A DNA stretch of 64,000 nt, taken from contig NC_065883.2 in NCBI RefSeq assembly GCF_932274485.2, forward strand, positions 47,586,539-47,650,538, read 5' to 3'. Shown piece by piece: positions 44,130 through 54,594 of the stretch (the stretch's first letter is position 1; every line of letters begins with the position of its first letter). A model generated the notes under the pieces. That model was not told where the DNA came from. It did no database searches and saw nothing but the letters and a program-made list of their open reading frames with translations. Made by a program: the position numbers and the translations under genes. The DNA is from Patella vulgata (taxonomy: Eukaryota; Mollusca; Gastropoda; Patellidae).

Positions 44130-46424
44130 CAAGCGGTTGCCATGCAAGATACGCCCACATTTTGCAAGAGATGGACAGAGAACAAGCTCAAAAAAAGAAG
44201 TGATTTTTTCGTACAATCAAGGGCCATAATTCAGGAAGTTATGATCCAATATGTACGAATATCGAAAGGAACCAAGATCTTTGGGTTATAAATATGTATT
44301 TCAAGTCTCATCAAAATCGGATCAAAAGTGTGACCTCTATAGGGTCCACAACCTTGATATACAATATTTTTACGCTATTTGAGATCGAACGGCGTCCATT
44401 TTGTCTGTCAATTTTGGGCCAATTTTCATGAAATTCGAACTCCGTCGTCCTTAGGGTGTAACGGTGACATAATAATACGTTTTTTTAAATCTGATAAAAA
44501 TTATGACCTATATAGGGTCCACAAGCTAAAAACGCGATTTTTCCTACAATAAGGGACCATAATTCAGGAAGTTAAGATCCGATATGCGCGAATATCGAAA
44601 GGAACCGAGATCTTTGGGTTATAAAATTACATTTCAAGTTTCAACAAAATCGGATAAAAATTATGACCTCTATAGGGTCCACAACCTTGATATACCATAT
44701 TTTTACGCTATTTGAAAACGAACAGCCGGCATTTTGTCTGTCAATTTTGGGACGATTTTCATGAAATTCGACCTCAGCTGTTTTTGGGGTGTTACGGTGA
44801 TATAATAATATCACAAAAAATTGTGACCTCTATAGGGTCCACAACCTTGATATACCATATTCTTACGCTATTTGAGAACGAACGGCAGCCATTTTGTCTG
44901 TCAATTTTGGGCCGATTTTCACAAAATTCGAACTCAGTCGACCCTAGAGTGTAACGGTGATATAATAATACGTTTTTTTATATCGGATAAAAATTATGAC
45001 CTCTATAGGGTCCACAAGCTAAAAACGCGATTTTTCGTACAATCAGGGGCCATAATTCAGGAAGTTACGGGCCGATATGCGCGAATATCGAAAGGATCCA
45101 AGATCTTTGGGTTATAAACTTACATTTCAAGTTTCAACAAAATCGGATAAAAATTGTGACCTCTTTAGGGTCCACAACCTTGATATACCATATTGTTACG
45201 CTATTTGAGAACGAGTGGCGGCCATTTTGTCTGTCAATTTTGGGCCGATTGTCACAAAATTCGAACTCAGTCGACCCTAGGGTGTAATGGTGATATAATA
45301 ATACGTTTTTTTATATCGTATAAAAATTATGACCTCTATAGGGTCCACAAGCTAAAAACGCGATTTTTCGTACAATCAGGGGCCATAATTCAGGAAATTA
45401 CGGGCCGATATGCGCGAATATCGAAAGGATCCAAGATCTTTGGGTTATAAACTTACATTTCAAGTTTCAACAAAATCGGATAAAAATTGTGACCTCTTTA
45501 GGGTCCACAACCTTGATATACCATATTGTTACACTATTTGAGAACGAACGGCGGCCATTTTGTCTGTCAATTTTGGGCCGATTTTCACGAAATTCGAACT
45601 TAGTCGTCCATAGGGTCGTCCTTAGGGTGTAACGGTGATATAATAATACGTATTTTTAAATCAGATAAAAATTATGATCTCTATCGGGTCCACAAGCTAA
45701 AAATGCAATTTTTCATACAATCAGGGACCATAATTCGGGAGGTTACGGTCCGATATGCGCGAATATCGAAAGGAACCAAGATCTTTGGGTTATAAACTTA
45801 CATTTCAAGTTTCAACAAAATCGGATAAAAATTGTGACCTCTATAGGGTCCACAACCTTGATATACCATATTTTTACGCTATTTGAGAACAAACGGCGGC
45901 CATTTTGTCTGTCAATTTTGGGCCGATTTTCACGAAATTCGAACTCAGTTGTCCTTAGAGTGTAACGGTGATATAATAATATGTTTTTTTTAAATCGGAT
46001 AAAAATTATGACGTCTATAGGGTCCACAAGCTAAAAACGCGATTTTTCGTACAAACAGGGGCCATAATTCAGGAAGTTACAGTCCGATATGCGCGAATAT
46101 CGAAAGGAACTGCGATTTTTGGGTTATAAACTTACATTTCAAGTTTCAACAAAATCGGATAAAAATTGTGACCTCTATAGGGTCCACAAGCTAAAAACGT
46201 GATTTTTCGTACAAACAGGGGCCATAATCCATGAAGTTTCGATCCGATACATGCCAATATCGAAAGCAGCCGAGATTTTTTTTGGATAAAGCTATATTTC
46301 AAGTTTCGTCAAAATCGGACAAGAATTGTGACCTGTAGAGAGTCCACAAACAAATTGTGGACGGACGTCCGGACGGACAGGGGCGACGACAATATACGTC
46401 CACATGAAAATGTGGGCGTATAAA
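44130..46424 (-). mobile_element. Helentron-like element D with 333-bp tandem units
   Basis: Left end GCGGTTGCCATGCAAGATAC with ACGCCCACA. The core is about six units, most of them 333 bp apart (spacings between CCACAACCTTGATATACC sites: 333, 160, 333, 333 and 345). The right end is a palindrome, CCACATGAAAATGTGG, within TATACG and CGTATA. It is inserted in an A-run of a family 1 copy; the empty site at 24918-24960 shows the exact junctions. The small ORFs recur once per unit only because 333 is divisible by three. Confidence 0.82.
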
Positions 46425-48239
46425 AACGGCCGTAGATTCGCCAATTCTGTACCTATTATCATACAAATGACATTTTCGGAAACCCTGAGTCTTTTCTCGG
46501 ACGATAGCAGTTGAAAATGTCGAAATTTCGTCGCTGACTTCTAGCGTTCGAAAATTGAAAAATGTTGTTTAAGAGACAATTTTTGTTATTTTTCAAAATT
46601 TTCAAATTTGACCTACATTTTTAGATACCTGAAGACAATCCGATTCCAGAAATATATATTTCATTCCGAGTTATCGCCCTTTATTTTTCGATTTTTTTTC
46701 GAATTTTCTGCCCATTTCCCAACCCTTATATTTTTGGGAAAGGATACATCAATATTTCTGAAAGTCCTGGAACATAAAGCTATATAGTCAGACCGCTTGA
46801 TAAAGCAATATCAACAACGGTCCGGAAACCGGAAGTAGTTGAAATAATGTCCGATATTTCGAAAATAACGCAAAAAATGGGTGTTTTGGGGAAAAACTCG
46901 ATTTCTGTGTCCAATATCAATGGATTAAACAAATTAAGCTTTCGGTGGGTGGCCCGGGGATTAGACTGTCGTATGATGCCCAATTTATACGGAAAGTATG
47001 ACCAAGCAGCAAAATATGACATGCTGAAAATCAAGTTTTTTCTGATTTGGAGCGTTTTTAGACGCCTGTTTCTCGAAAACTGCTCCAAGGATTTTTCTTA
47101 AACTTTCCCTATCTAGAGTCCCTCCGGTAGTCTTGTGCATAAATCCATCCAATATAAGACATTGAAATGTCTGGAATAGGTAAAATAACGTACTGAAAAT
47201 CGAAAAAAAGTCGAAAAATCGTGAAATTTTGGAAAATGCTCTATTACTTTATTATTTAAACAAATTTTTACAAAAAAGTTACACATTCAGATAGCTGACC
47301 TAATTACGATTCTAACGATGTATAATATGTATTGAAATATTTAAATTTGATTTTCGATATATTGACATTTTTGCATTTTTGGCACTATTGAACATAGGAT
47401 TTCCAAGGGACATTTTATCTGATCAGACAATGTAATATATCATTACATAGCCCTGTGGCTATTTGATAAGCCAATCCGGTTATTAAAACTATCCCGACAA
47501 TAATCTCCATACCGGAAGTAATCAAAAAATGAAGAAAAAAGGTGTAAGAAAATAGAGCTCTTGCGAAAAACTTGATTTCTCCATCAGATGTTAGCAGACC
47601 AAAAGAACTAAAGTATAGCTGGATAGCCTCATTAATGGACTATCATATGACATCTGAATGATACGACTTAGATGGCTAGAAAATAAATTATGGTGCGCCG
47701 AAAATCTAGTATTTTCCGTTTTTAGCATTTTGAGACGCCATTTTCTCGAAAAGGAAAACTAAGTTTTTTTCTTAAACTTCTTTTACTCAGAGTCCTAACA
47801 GTGGACTATGGCGTGAGTCCAAAAATAAAAGCATTGAAATCAATCTGGTTTAAACACAGATCCTATTTCGGGATAGCCCGAACAATGGACGATCGTATGA
47901 CATCTAAATGGTAAAAATTCGCTGGTTTGGCAATATATAATGGAACGCTGAAAATCTAGTTTTTCATTTTTGGTGGCTATTCAGATGCTTTTATCCCGAA
48001 AACTTCTCTTTTTTCCTTTCTTAAACTTCTGTTACTTAGAGTCCTAACGGTGGTCTAGGGTGTGAATCCAAATTTAAAAGCCTCAATATAGTATAAATGG
48101 TCCAAAAAGGGCCACAATCTTTGAAAAAAGTTAAAAATCGTTATATCCCTAATGGTATAAGGGAGATAACTCATTGGTATCAGACTACCAATTATTTGCT
48201 AAATATTGTTAAATATCTTCTAATTTTCCTTTCTTTTAA
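46425..48239 (+). mobile_element. Helitron-like family 1, right part, truncated
   Basis: Continues the copy begun at 43976 through the usual monomers, with an internal rearrangement near 47841-47880. It ends without a CTAG tail near TTTCTTTTAATAGG, where unique sequence starts. Confidence 0.68.
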
Positions 48240-49211
48240 TAGGGTGCCCCGAGTTTAAAAAAAAATCTCGAAAACTATTTACAGTTATGACACTATATCT
48301 ATATAAACAACAACCCTAGATAATCATTTATTATAAACTGCCAAGAAACTATACCTGCATGCTATATTTCACAAGATAATATCTTGTGAAATATAGCACG
48401 CAGGTATTATATCCATTCGATTGTAATTTAAAATACACCGTTTTTGTGTACTACGGGCGGAAATATTTATTTTGAGGTTTCAATGTTAACAGAGTTATGT
48501 TTTCTTGGTCATTTAAAATTATTGATTTCTTTTCCGAAATGAATGAACCACCACTACCATTCGGGTCTATTAGTTTAAATCGTAATTTGCTATCTGAGGA
48601 AATCTACTTCATGATTCAATAGAATTTCAGATCTCAGAGCATGCGCAACGCAGCTCAGTTTTTGGATCGGTCATTCCCGTGTACTTAATGTGTGCAGTCC
48701 AATTTAAATGTATTTACGTTTTTGTAGATATATTAGAACAATCTATTTATATTTTCTGTATACCCATAGACACATAGGTCTATTTATATTGGTATTTATA
48801 TGTTAATATGCCTTTGTAAATTTATATTTGATGTCCCATTTACGAAAGAATGTTCGGAAGTATGTTTATTGAAGAAATGTTTCATGGAATAATAACATGT
48901 AGAGTATAAAATAAATAATGACAAAGATAAATAGGTTAAAAATCAAGGTAATCAGTGCAGGTGTATTCACTTTATCAAACAAAGCCTAACTCAAATCTTT
49001 CCCAAAAACACGATCTGTTACAACATTTCACAAATTGATTATTTACCAAACACAGATATGTAATTTAGAACTAATCTGTAATAAACATATATTCTCAATT
49101 GTTCCCCTTGGGACATTATTAGAGTATGTCAAAGGCAACTTTTCAAACACGATATCAAAGTAGATCTACAGTAGTAGGCATATTTTGTAAAATAAATTGC
49201 TACCCGATTTG
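48240..49211. other. Unique-looking intron sequence with one large hairpin
   Basis: AT-rich sequence without resemblance to the other repeats in the window, except the hairpin at 48351-48407. No coding sequence recognised. Confidence 0.4.
48351..48407. repeat. Hairpin, 27-bp arms, 3-base loop
   Basis: Left arm 48351-48377 starts ATACCTGCATGCTATATTTC; right arm 48381-48407 is its inverse with one mismatch; the loop is AAT. It is a compact palindrome in otherwise unique sequence. Confidence 0.88.
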
Positions 49212-49991
49212 TTAAAATACTCTGCAAAGTGTTGGAATGACAGTCTGCTGGGATGTCTGGATTGACAAATAAATTAGAAGCGGAGAATGAAGAAATTGTA
49301 TGTTTTTATAACCGCTAAAAAAGGGCATTGAAAGTTTGGTAGGATCAACCAGGTCAATTAATTTTTGTAAATTTTCTTTTAAAACTGGAATCGAGTGATC
49401 CTTACCGGCGACAGAAAAATAAAATATAGACTTATTGGAAAGTTGCTGATTTAAAACATGCCTATGAAACCGGAGCTGTGCCTTCAGTGCCTCTTTCATT
49501 TCCCTATCTGTTAGTTGTAAAAGCCCATTTTCCATACCCTCTTTACTTTTCCAAAGACTCACCCCGATAATTTCTGTTGTTAGGCGCTCTTTTTTCCTAA
49601 TCCCACGTTTCCCCTTTTCTATTAATTTATTCTTTTTTGCAAAAAGAACCGCTAGCTTTTTTCTTACGATTTCTTCCCGTCTTTGCCGAAATTTAGAAAG
49701 TTGGTTTTTAGTTATCGTTTCAGCATCCATTAAGACCAAATTACGTTGATCAGGTGAAAGATTTTTTAGCCATTCATCAGATTTATTCATTTCATATAAA
49801 ATGGACGCTTCCTTGCCAAAAATATTAGACGAGTGCGCGATCGAGATGACTGAACACGGTTTCTGGTAATTTGTTGGCAGAACTCGAACACGAAAGATTA
49901 AAGTCATCTCGATTCTCAAGTAAACTTTTTGCAATGTACTTTCTGACCAAATTATGGCATTCTGAAGTGTATCTTTGATTTTCGACAACAT
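49212..49991 (-). pseudogene. Unrecognised 259-codon ORF, coiled-coil type, likely gene remnant
   Basis: The longest minus-strand ORF in the intron. Residues about 75-140 are lysine/arginine/glutamate-rich and likely helical or coiled coil (KNQLSKFRQRREEIVRKK). Residues about 150-190 hold a GVSLWKSKEGMENGLLQL segment and KAQLRFHRHVLNQQ, resembling from memory the C-terminal region of uncharacterised proteins common in molluscs and cnidarians; I cannot name a family. The N-terminal 70 residues look less protein-like and may not be coding. It may be the last exon of a gene whose other parts are at 50450-51274. Expression and intactness are unknown. Confidence 0.45.
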
Positions 49992-50449
49992 ACAAAATTA
50001 CTTCTTCCCCACGAAGTTGGGGCTTACAACCAGTTTTTTTTATTTGTCAAAACTTTATTATTATTAGCCTTCGCACGAATCAATTCTTTTGAGGTCTTCC
50101 TTAGTCGATTTTTTAAACGCAAAATTGTTTATGTATACCTATTGATCCTTCTTAATAAATTCTTATTTTTCCTATTTAACTTGGTCAAAGTCACCGCATC
50201 GACAGATGTCTGCGTCCCTCTATTTATTAAATGTATCGTGCTGGTATCTGCCGATGGTGTCTTATCCACTATCACCACTATCCCGGGGAAAAAGAGGCTG
50301 TCGAGATAATCGTCATATAATTTTAAAGATTTATTACAACTTTTCTTCAGTCTGACCAGCTACTTCGAATACCGATGTCATCAAACGGCACGCTGTCGTC
50401 ATGTAAAGCAGTAATTATAGACTGGTGCTCTGTATTTGTCGGAAATTTA

Positions 50450-50758
50450 TTAATGATGCCTACCTAGTACCAGCCTATTTTTAATTTTTGCAAAGGAAAG
50501 TTTAGTTATTGTACCAAGATCATAGTGATCGCCCAAACCAATGCCGGATAGTAATTCATCTTTGGATGTCATGCCTGCTAATTGAATTAATTGACAACAA
50601 ATTAAAAAGAGTCCGTCAGTCAATTCCTGAACAAAATAAAAAGAATTGTTTACCCTAAACCCTAAAAGCCAATAGGGGCATTCCATGTCAAGTGTACACA
50701 CCTCATTGACACCATGGTAACAGATTCTCTTCAATTTTTCTCCAAAAGTTAGCCCCAC
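50450..50758 (-). pseudogene. Unrecognised 102-codon ORF
   Basis: Minus-strand ORF between two other unrecognised ORFs. Its first half (up to VCTLDMECPYW) lies in the left arm of the inverted duplication at 50665-51836. The second half (FVQELTDGLFLICCQLIQLAG) is hydrophobic and protein-like. It might be an exon of the same remnant as 49212-49991, or chance. No splice sites support it firmly. Confidence 0.25.
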
Positions 50759-50906
50759 CGAGAGAACAATTTATGTGAAGTTTCAGGTTTGAAAACCTAA
50801 TGGGTCAGTTTTTTGGGCCGACCAAATTTTGAGCCAATCTGGTGGATCAAAAACCTTGCAACAGCTATAATTTTCCTCCTAATTGTCTGATTTTCATAAA
50901 GTTGAA
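50665..50906. repeat. Left arm of a 1.2-kb inverted duplication
   Basis: Contains GGGGCATTCCATGTCAAGTG and, further right, GGGCCGACCAAATTTTG and CTTGCAACAGCTATAA. The inverse of each, in the expected order, lies at 51574-51836. Confidence 0.7.
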
Positions 50907-51274
50907 CAGAAGGTGTCGTGACCCTGTGTAGGTTCTGCAGCTCCTTCACGCACACTTAGTGTCCTCTTGCTCATCAATGGCACAGTATCCTCACTGTTCG
51001 CCTGTTCGTCGTCCGATGCCGACACTACACTCGCCTCAGGCGGCAGTTGCGACATTCTTTTCCTACATGCGGAACATACACGGTCACCTTCTTTTACCAT
51101 CGACAGGTATTTCTCAATCATTACTTTAGACACATCCCTCAAGTCCTTCAGCTTCAGTTTGTCATGGCATTTGAAAGGATTTATACAAAACTTACGAAAC
51201 TCCCCCTTTTTACAAGTAAAATCCATTATTTCATTCAAAATTTTACTTTTTTTGAAATAACAGAAAATATTCAC
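50894..51274 (-). pseudogene. Cys-rich N-terminal-like ORF (putative zinc-binding), 126 codons
   Basis: From residue about 17: DFTCKKGEFRKFCINPFKCH, then LKDLRDVSKVMIEKYL, then GDRVCSACRKRMSQLP. The spacing C-x8-C-x5-CH with a final C-x2-C looks like a zinc-binding domain of the kind found at the start of uncharacterised animal proteins. After residue 70 it becomes low-complexity and acidic (SASDDEQANSEDTV). It could be the first coding exon of a gene running leftward to 49212, or a captured fragment. Its 3' end runs into the inverted-duplication arm. Confidence 0.4.
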
Positions 51275-51573
51275 TTTCGTTTCTCAGAAAATGCTGGATA
51301 CCAGTCAAACATACACTGGACCCCAGGCTCAACCATGCAGACTCAACCCAGGTGGCATTTTCAAAAGCATTTTTGGGCATGATCCCATTTTCATATTTGG
51401 CATACAGGTGGATGATATATAGAACATGATTTTGAGAAAAAATTGGGGTCATCGGATTTTCTGCCCGTACAGGGTCAAAAGTCAAGGTCAAAGAAATAAA
51501 AAGAAAATTTGAAAACATTATCTGATAACATCGTGTAATACATCAAATAAAAGGTCTTGATTTTCTGATCATT

Positions 51574-51836
51574 TTGGTACCAACTTTATGAAAATCGGAC
51601 GATTAGGAGGAAAATTATACATTATAGCTGTTGCAAGGTTTTTGGCCCACCGGATTGACCCAAAATTTGGTCGGCCCAAAAAACGTCATTTTTGGGTCGG
51701 TTAGCCTGAAGTTTGGTTTTTACACTTTTTTCATCCCACCTCACCATTAGACATCAAATGAACGAAATCTGAGATGACTTGTCATTTTTCGGTCGGAAAG
51801 TGTGTACACTTGATGTGGAATGCCCCAATAGTCTCG
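51574..51836. repeat. Right arm of a 1.2-kb inverted duplication
   Basis: Inverse of 50665-50906 at moderate divergence, with extra sequence in the middle. The two arms bracket the Cys-rich ORF and about 300 bp of unrecognised sequence with a GTCAAGGTCAAAG motif at about 51480-51498. Confidence 0.7.
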
Positions 51837-52004
51837 AACAGTATATCTGGTCAATCGAGGCTACCCTTCGTTTCGATTAATTCCTGGTAGCAAATTTAAA
51901 ATACGAAACAATTTGTTAAATTTCTTAACTTGGCAAAACTCGTCTTGGGCAATTTAACGACTATTTCACGAACCTCTGTAAAAAAATACCGAATTGAAAA
52001 ATAA
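51837..52004. other. Short unrecognised stretch
   Basis: AT-rich sequence between the inverted duplication and the next Helentron-like element. It ends GAAAAATAAA, the A-rich target of that element. Nothing else seen. Confidence 0.4.
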
Positions 52005-53621
52005 AGATAGGTTGCTAGGCAACGAAACATACGCCCACAACAGCTAAATCGTCCGGGCAGACAACAAGAGTTGTTGCATATTTTTACTTTTTTCAGTAAT
52101 GAAACATTTATAATACACTAAAATCTGATTAAGAGCAAAAACTCATGAAGTAATTATCAGAAAACCATTAGAATTTGTTTTTTTTATAAAGTTCTGCCCC
52201 ATGCTAACGTTTTGTATACAAAACTTTTAATATCATGGATTTAGTGTTCAAGACATAAAAATTCATTGAAAATCAATATACTTGTTGGTCTCAAGATCTT
52301 AAACTCTGTGTATCAATCTGAAGTCAATCGGATGATAACTTTAGCCTTTAGAGCGTCACAAAGTGATCAAGGACCATAACTTTGGCAGTAATTATCGGAA
52401 ATCATTGAAAATCAATAGGATTCTTTGTCTCATGACCTTAAACACTGTGTATAAATTTAAAGTCAATCGGATATTAACTTAGGCCTCTAGAGCGTCGACA
52501 AGATTTTTCAAAGTGATCAAGGGCCATAACTCTGGCAGTAATAATCGGAAATCATTGAAAATCAATAGGATTCTTTGTCTCATGACCTTAAACACTGTGT
52601 ATAAATTTAATGTCAATCGGATATTAACTTTGGCCTCTAGAGCGTCCACAAGATTTTTCAAAGTGATCAAGGGCCATAACTCTGGCAATAATTATCGGAA
52701 ATCGCTGAAAATCGATAGGCTTCTTCGTCTCATGACCTTAAACACTGTGTATAAATTTAAAGTCAATCGGATATTAACTTAGGCCTCTAGAGCGTCCACA
52801 AGATTTTTCAAAGTGATCAAGGGCCATAACTCTGGCAGTAATAATCGGAAATCGCTGAAAATCAATAGGCTTCTTCGTCTCAAGATCTTAAACACTGTGT
52901 ATAAATCTAAACTCAATCGGATATTAACTTTGGCCTTTAGAGTGTCCACAAGAATTTTTGAAGTGATCAAGGGCCATAACTCTGGCAGTAATTATCGGAA
53001 ATCGCTGAAAATCAATAGGCTTCTTCGTCTCATGTCTTTAAACACTGTGTATAAATTTAATGTCAATCGGATATTAACTTTGGCCTCTAGAGCGTCCACA
53101 AGATTTTTCAAAGAGATCAAGGGCCATAACTCTGGCAATAATTATCGGAAATCGTTGAAAATCGATAAGCTTCTTCGTCTCATGACCTTAAACACTGTGT
53201 ATAAATTTAAAGTCAATCGGATATTAACTTAGGCCTCTAGAGCGTCCACAAGATTTTTCAAAGTGATCAAGGGCCATAACTCTGGCAGTAATAATCGGAA
53301 ATCGCTGAAAATCAATAGGCTTCTTCGTCTCAAGATCTTAAACACTGTGTATAAATCTAAACTCAATCGGATATTAACTTTGGCCTTTAGAGTGTCCACA
53401 AGATTTTTTGAAGTGATCAAGGGCCATAACTCTGGCAGTAATTATCGGAAATCGCTGAAAATGAATAGGCTTCTTCGTCTCAAGACCTTAAACACTGTGT
53501 ATAAATTTAAAGTCAATCAGTTATTAACTTTAGCTTCTAGAGCGTCCACAAGCAATTGTGGATGCCGGACGGACGGACGGGGGCGACGACAATATACAAC
53601 ATTTCAATGTGGGCGTATAAA
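52005..53621 (-). mobile_element. Helentron-like element F with 150-bp higher-order array
   Basis: Left end GATAGGTTGCTAGGCAACG and CATACGCCCACAACAGC; about 300 bp of non-repeated sequence; then the array at 52360-53545; then a right end with an eroded palindrome and GTGGGCGTATAAA. It is the largest and most regular member of this element group in the window. Confidence 0.82.
52360..53545. repeat. Tandem array, 150-bp unit, 450-bp higher-order period
   Basis: The AAGATTTTTCAAAGTGATCA block recurs at 52500, 52650, 52800, 52950, 53100, 53250 and 53400, exactly 150 bp apart. Units differ in phase with a 450-bp super-period: the unit at 52801 (with AAGATCTTAAACACTG and TCTAAACTCAATCGG) is repeated at 53251. 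Because 150 is a multiple of three, long ORFs appear on both strands; none looks like a real protein. Confidence 0.92.
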
Positions 53622-53994
53622 AATAGATAATGCAAAATGAACTATTGAAATTTTCATTAAATTACTTTATTCTGAGCGACGATATCAGCCTTTGAAGGTT
53701 TGACAGAATGTCATCACCGTACTGGTTGTTCGAGGCTGAACCTCGCTTTACCATTTTTCAATTAAAACATTAAATGACCGAACTGTTCTAACCTACTTAA
53801 ATATGTTAATAAATGTCTAATGAATAGTTTATATAACATATAAGGCCTAAAGAAAGACCTGCAATAGTTCCTTCTACTGACGGTAACACTAGAAATAGAA
53901 AAGAACTTAGGTATCAAATGACATTATCTTTACTTAAAACACCTGTTAGGATCACAATTTATGCATGTCCCTTCCACGCTTCTGTACAATCGAA
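53622..53994. other. Unrecognised unique-looking sequence
   Basis: No repeat of other parts of the window, no convincing ORF or splice signal. A small inverted motif GTTCGAGGCTGAACCTCG occurs near 53728. Confidence 0.4.
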
Positions 53995-54312
53995 ATCTTA
54001 ATTTGTTCAAATGAGATAATTAATTCGTTTCAATGAGATAATTAATTCGTTTCAATGAGATAATTAATTCGTTTCAACGAGATACTAACTCGTTTCAACG
54101 AGATACTAACCTTTTAAACGAGATAATTAATTTGTTCAAACAAGATACTAATTCCTTCAAACAAGATACTAATTCCTTCAAACGAGATACTAATTCCTTC
54201 AAACGAGATTATTAATTCGTTCAAACGAGATAATTAATTCGTTCAAACGAGATACCAATTCGTTCAAACGAGATACTAATTCGTTCAAACGAGATACTAA
54301 CTCGTTCAATTG
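53995..54312. repeat. Minisatellite, 21/22-bp unit, about 14 copies
   Basis: Units alternate between AATTCGTTTCAATGAGATAA-type (22 bp, left) and CGTTCAAACGAGATACTAA-type (21 bp, right). Each unit contains the short inverted motif CGTT-CAA-ACG or a variant of it. Confidence 0.88.
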
Positions 54313-54594
54313 GATTAATATTATTTTTTTTTCTTTGGCACTAATGGGCCTTCGTACTCTTGGGAATGATATTGTAATCAACATGTAAGATAATCTCAAC
54401 TATATTCATTAATGATACTGCATATAGATACAGTGTATTCATGATTGGATAAGAGGCGTGACCCAATTTTATTACTTCGTGTTTGATTCCTGAGGTAAAA
54501 TAGTACCATGTATTTCCGGACTAACAATGACATATATCTACATAGATTATCATGCCATTTGAGGCATTTTAATGTATCTGTATCAACCGATATA
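54313..54594. other. Unrecognised intron sequence
   Basis: AT-rich, with no repeat partner in the window and no ORF of note. Confidence 0.4.

Noticed and set aside
44712-45450. Repeated 80-codon ORFs (GGHFVCQFWADFHEIRTQ...)
   Set aside because: They recur once per 333-bp tandem unit in a non-coding minisatellite. Start positions and ends vary with substitutions, and there is no selection signature visible by eye.
4591-48239. CRISPR-like or phage-like array
   Set aside because: The repeats are hundreds of bases long, diverged, without regular short spacers, and the window holds spliced eukaryotic exons.
52513-53640. Long ORFs on both strands across the 150-bp array
   Set aside because: The period is a multiple of three, so any stop-free frame in one unit stays open through all units. 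Composition and opposite-strand openness argue against a protein.
54199-54399. ORF with a repeated RLNELVS heptad
   Set aside because: It is the translation of a 21-bp minisatellite unit. The flanking 22-bp units break the pattern, and there is no gene context.
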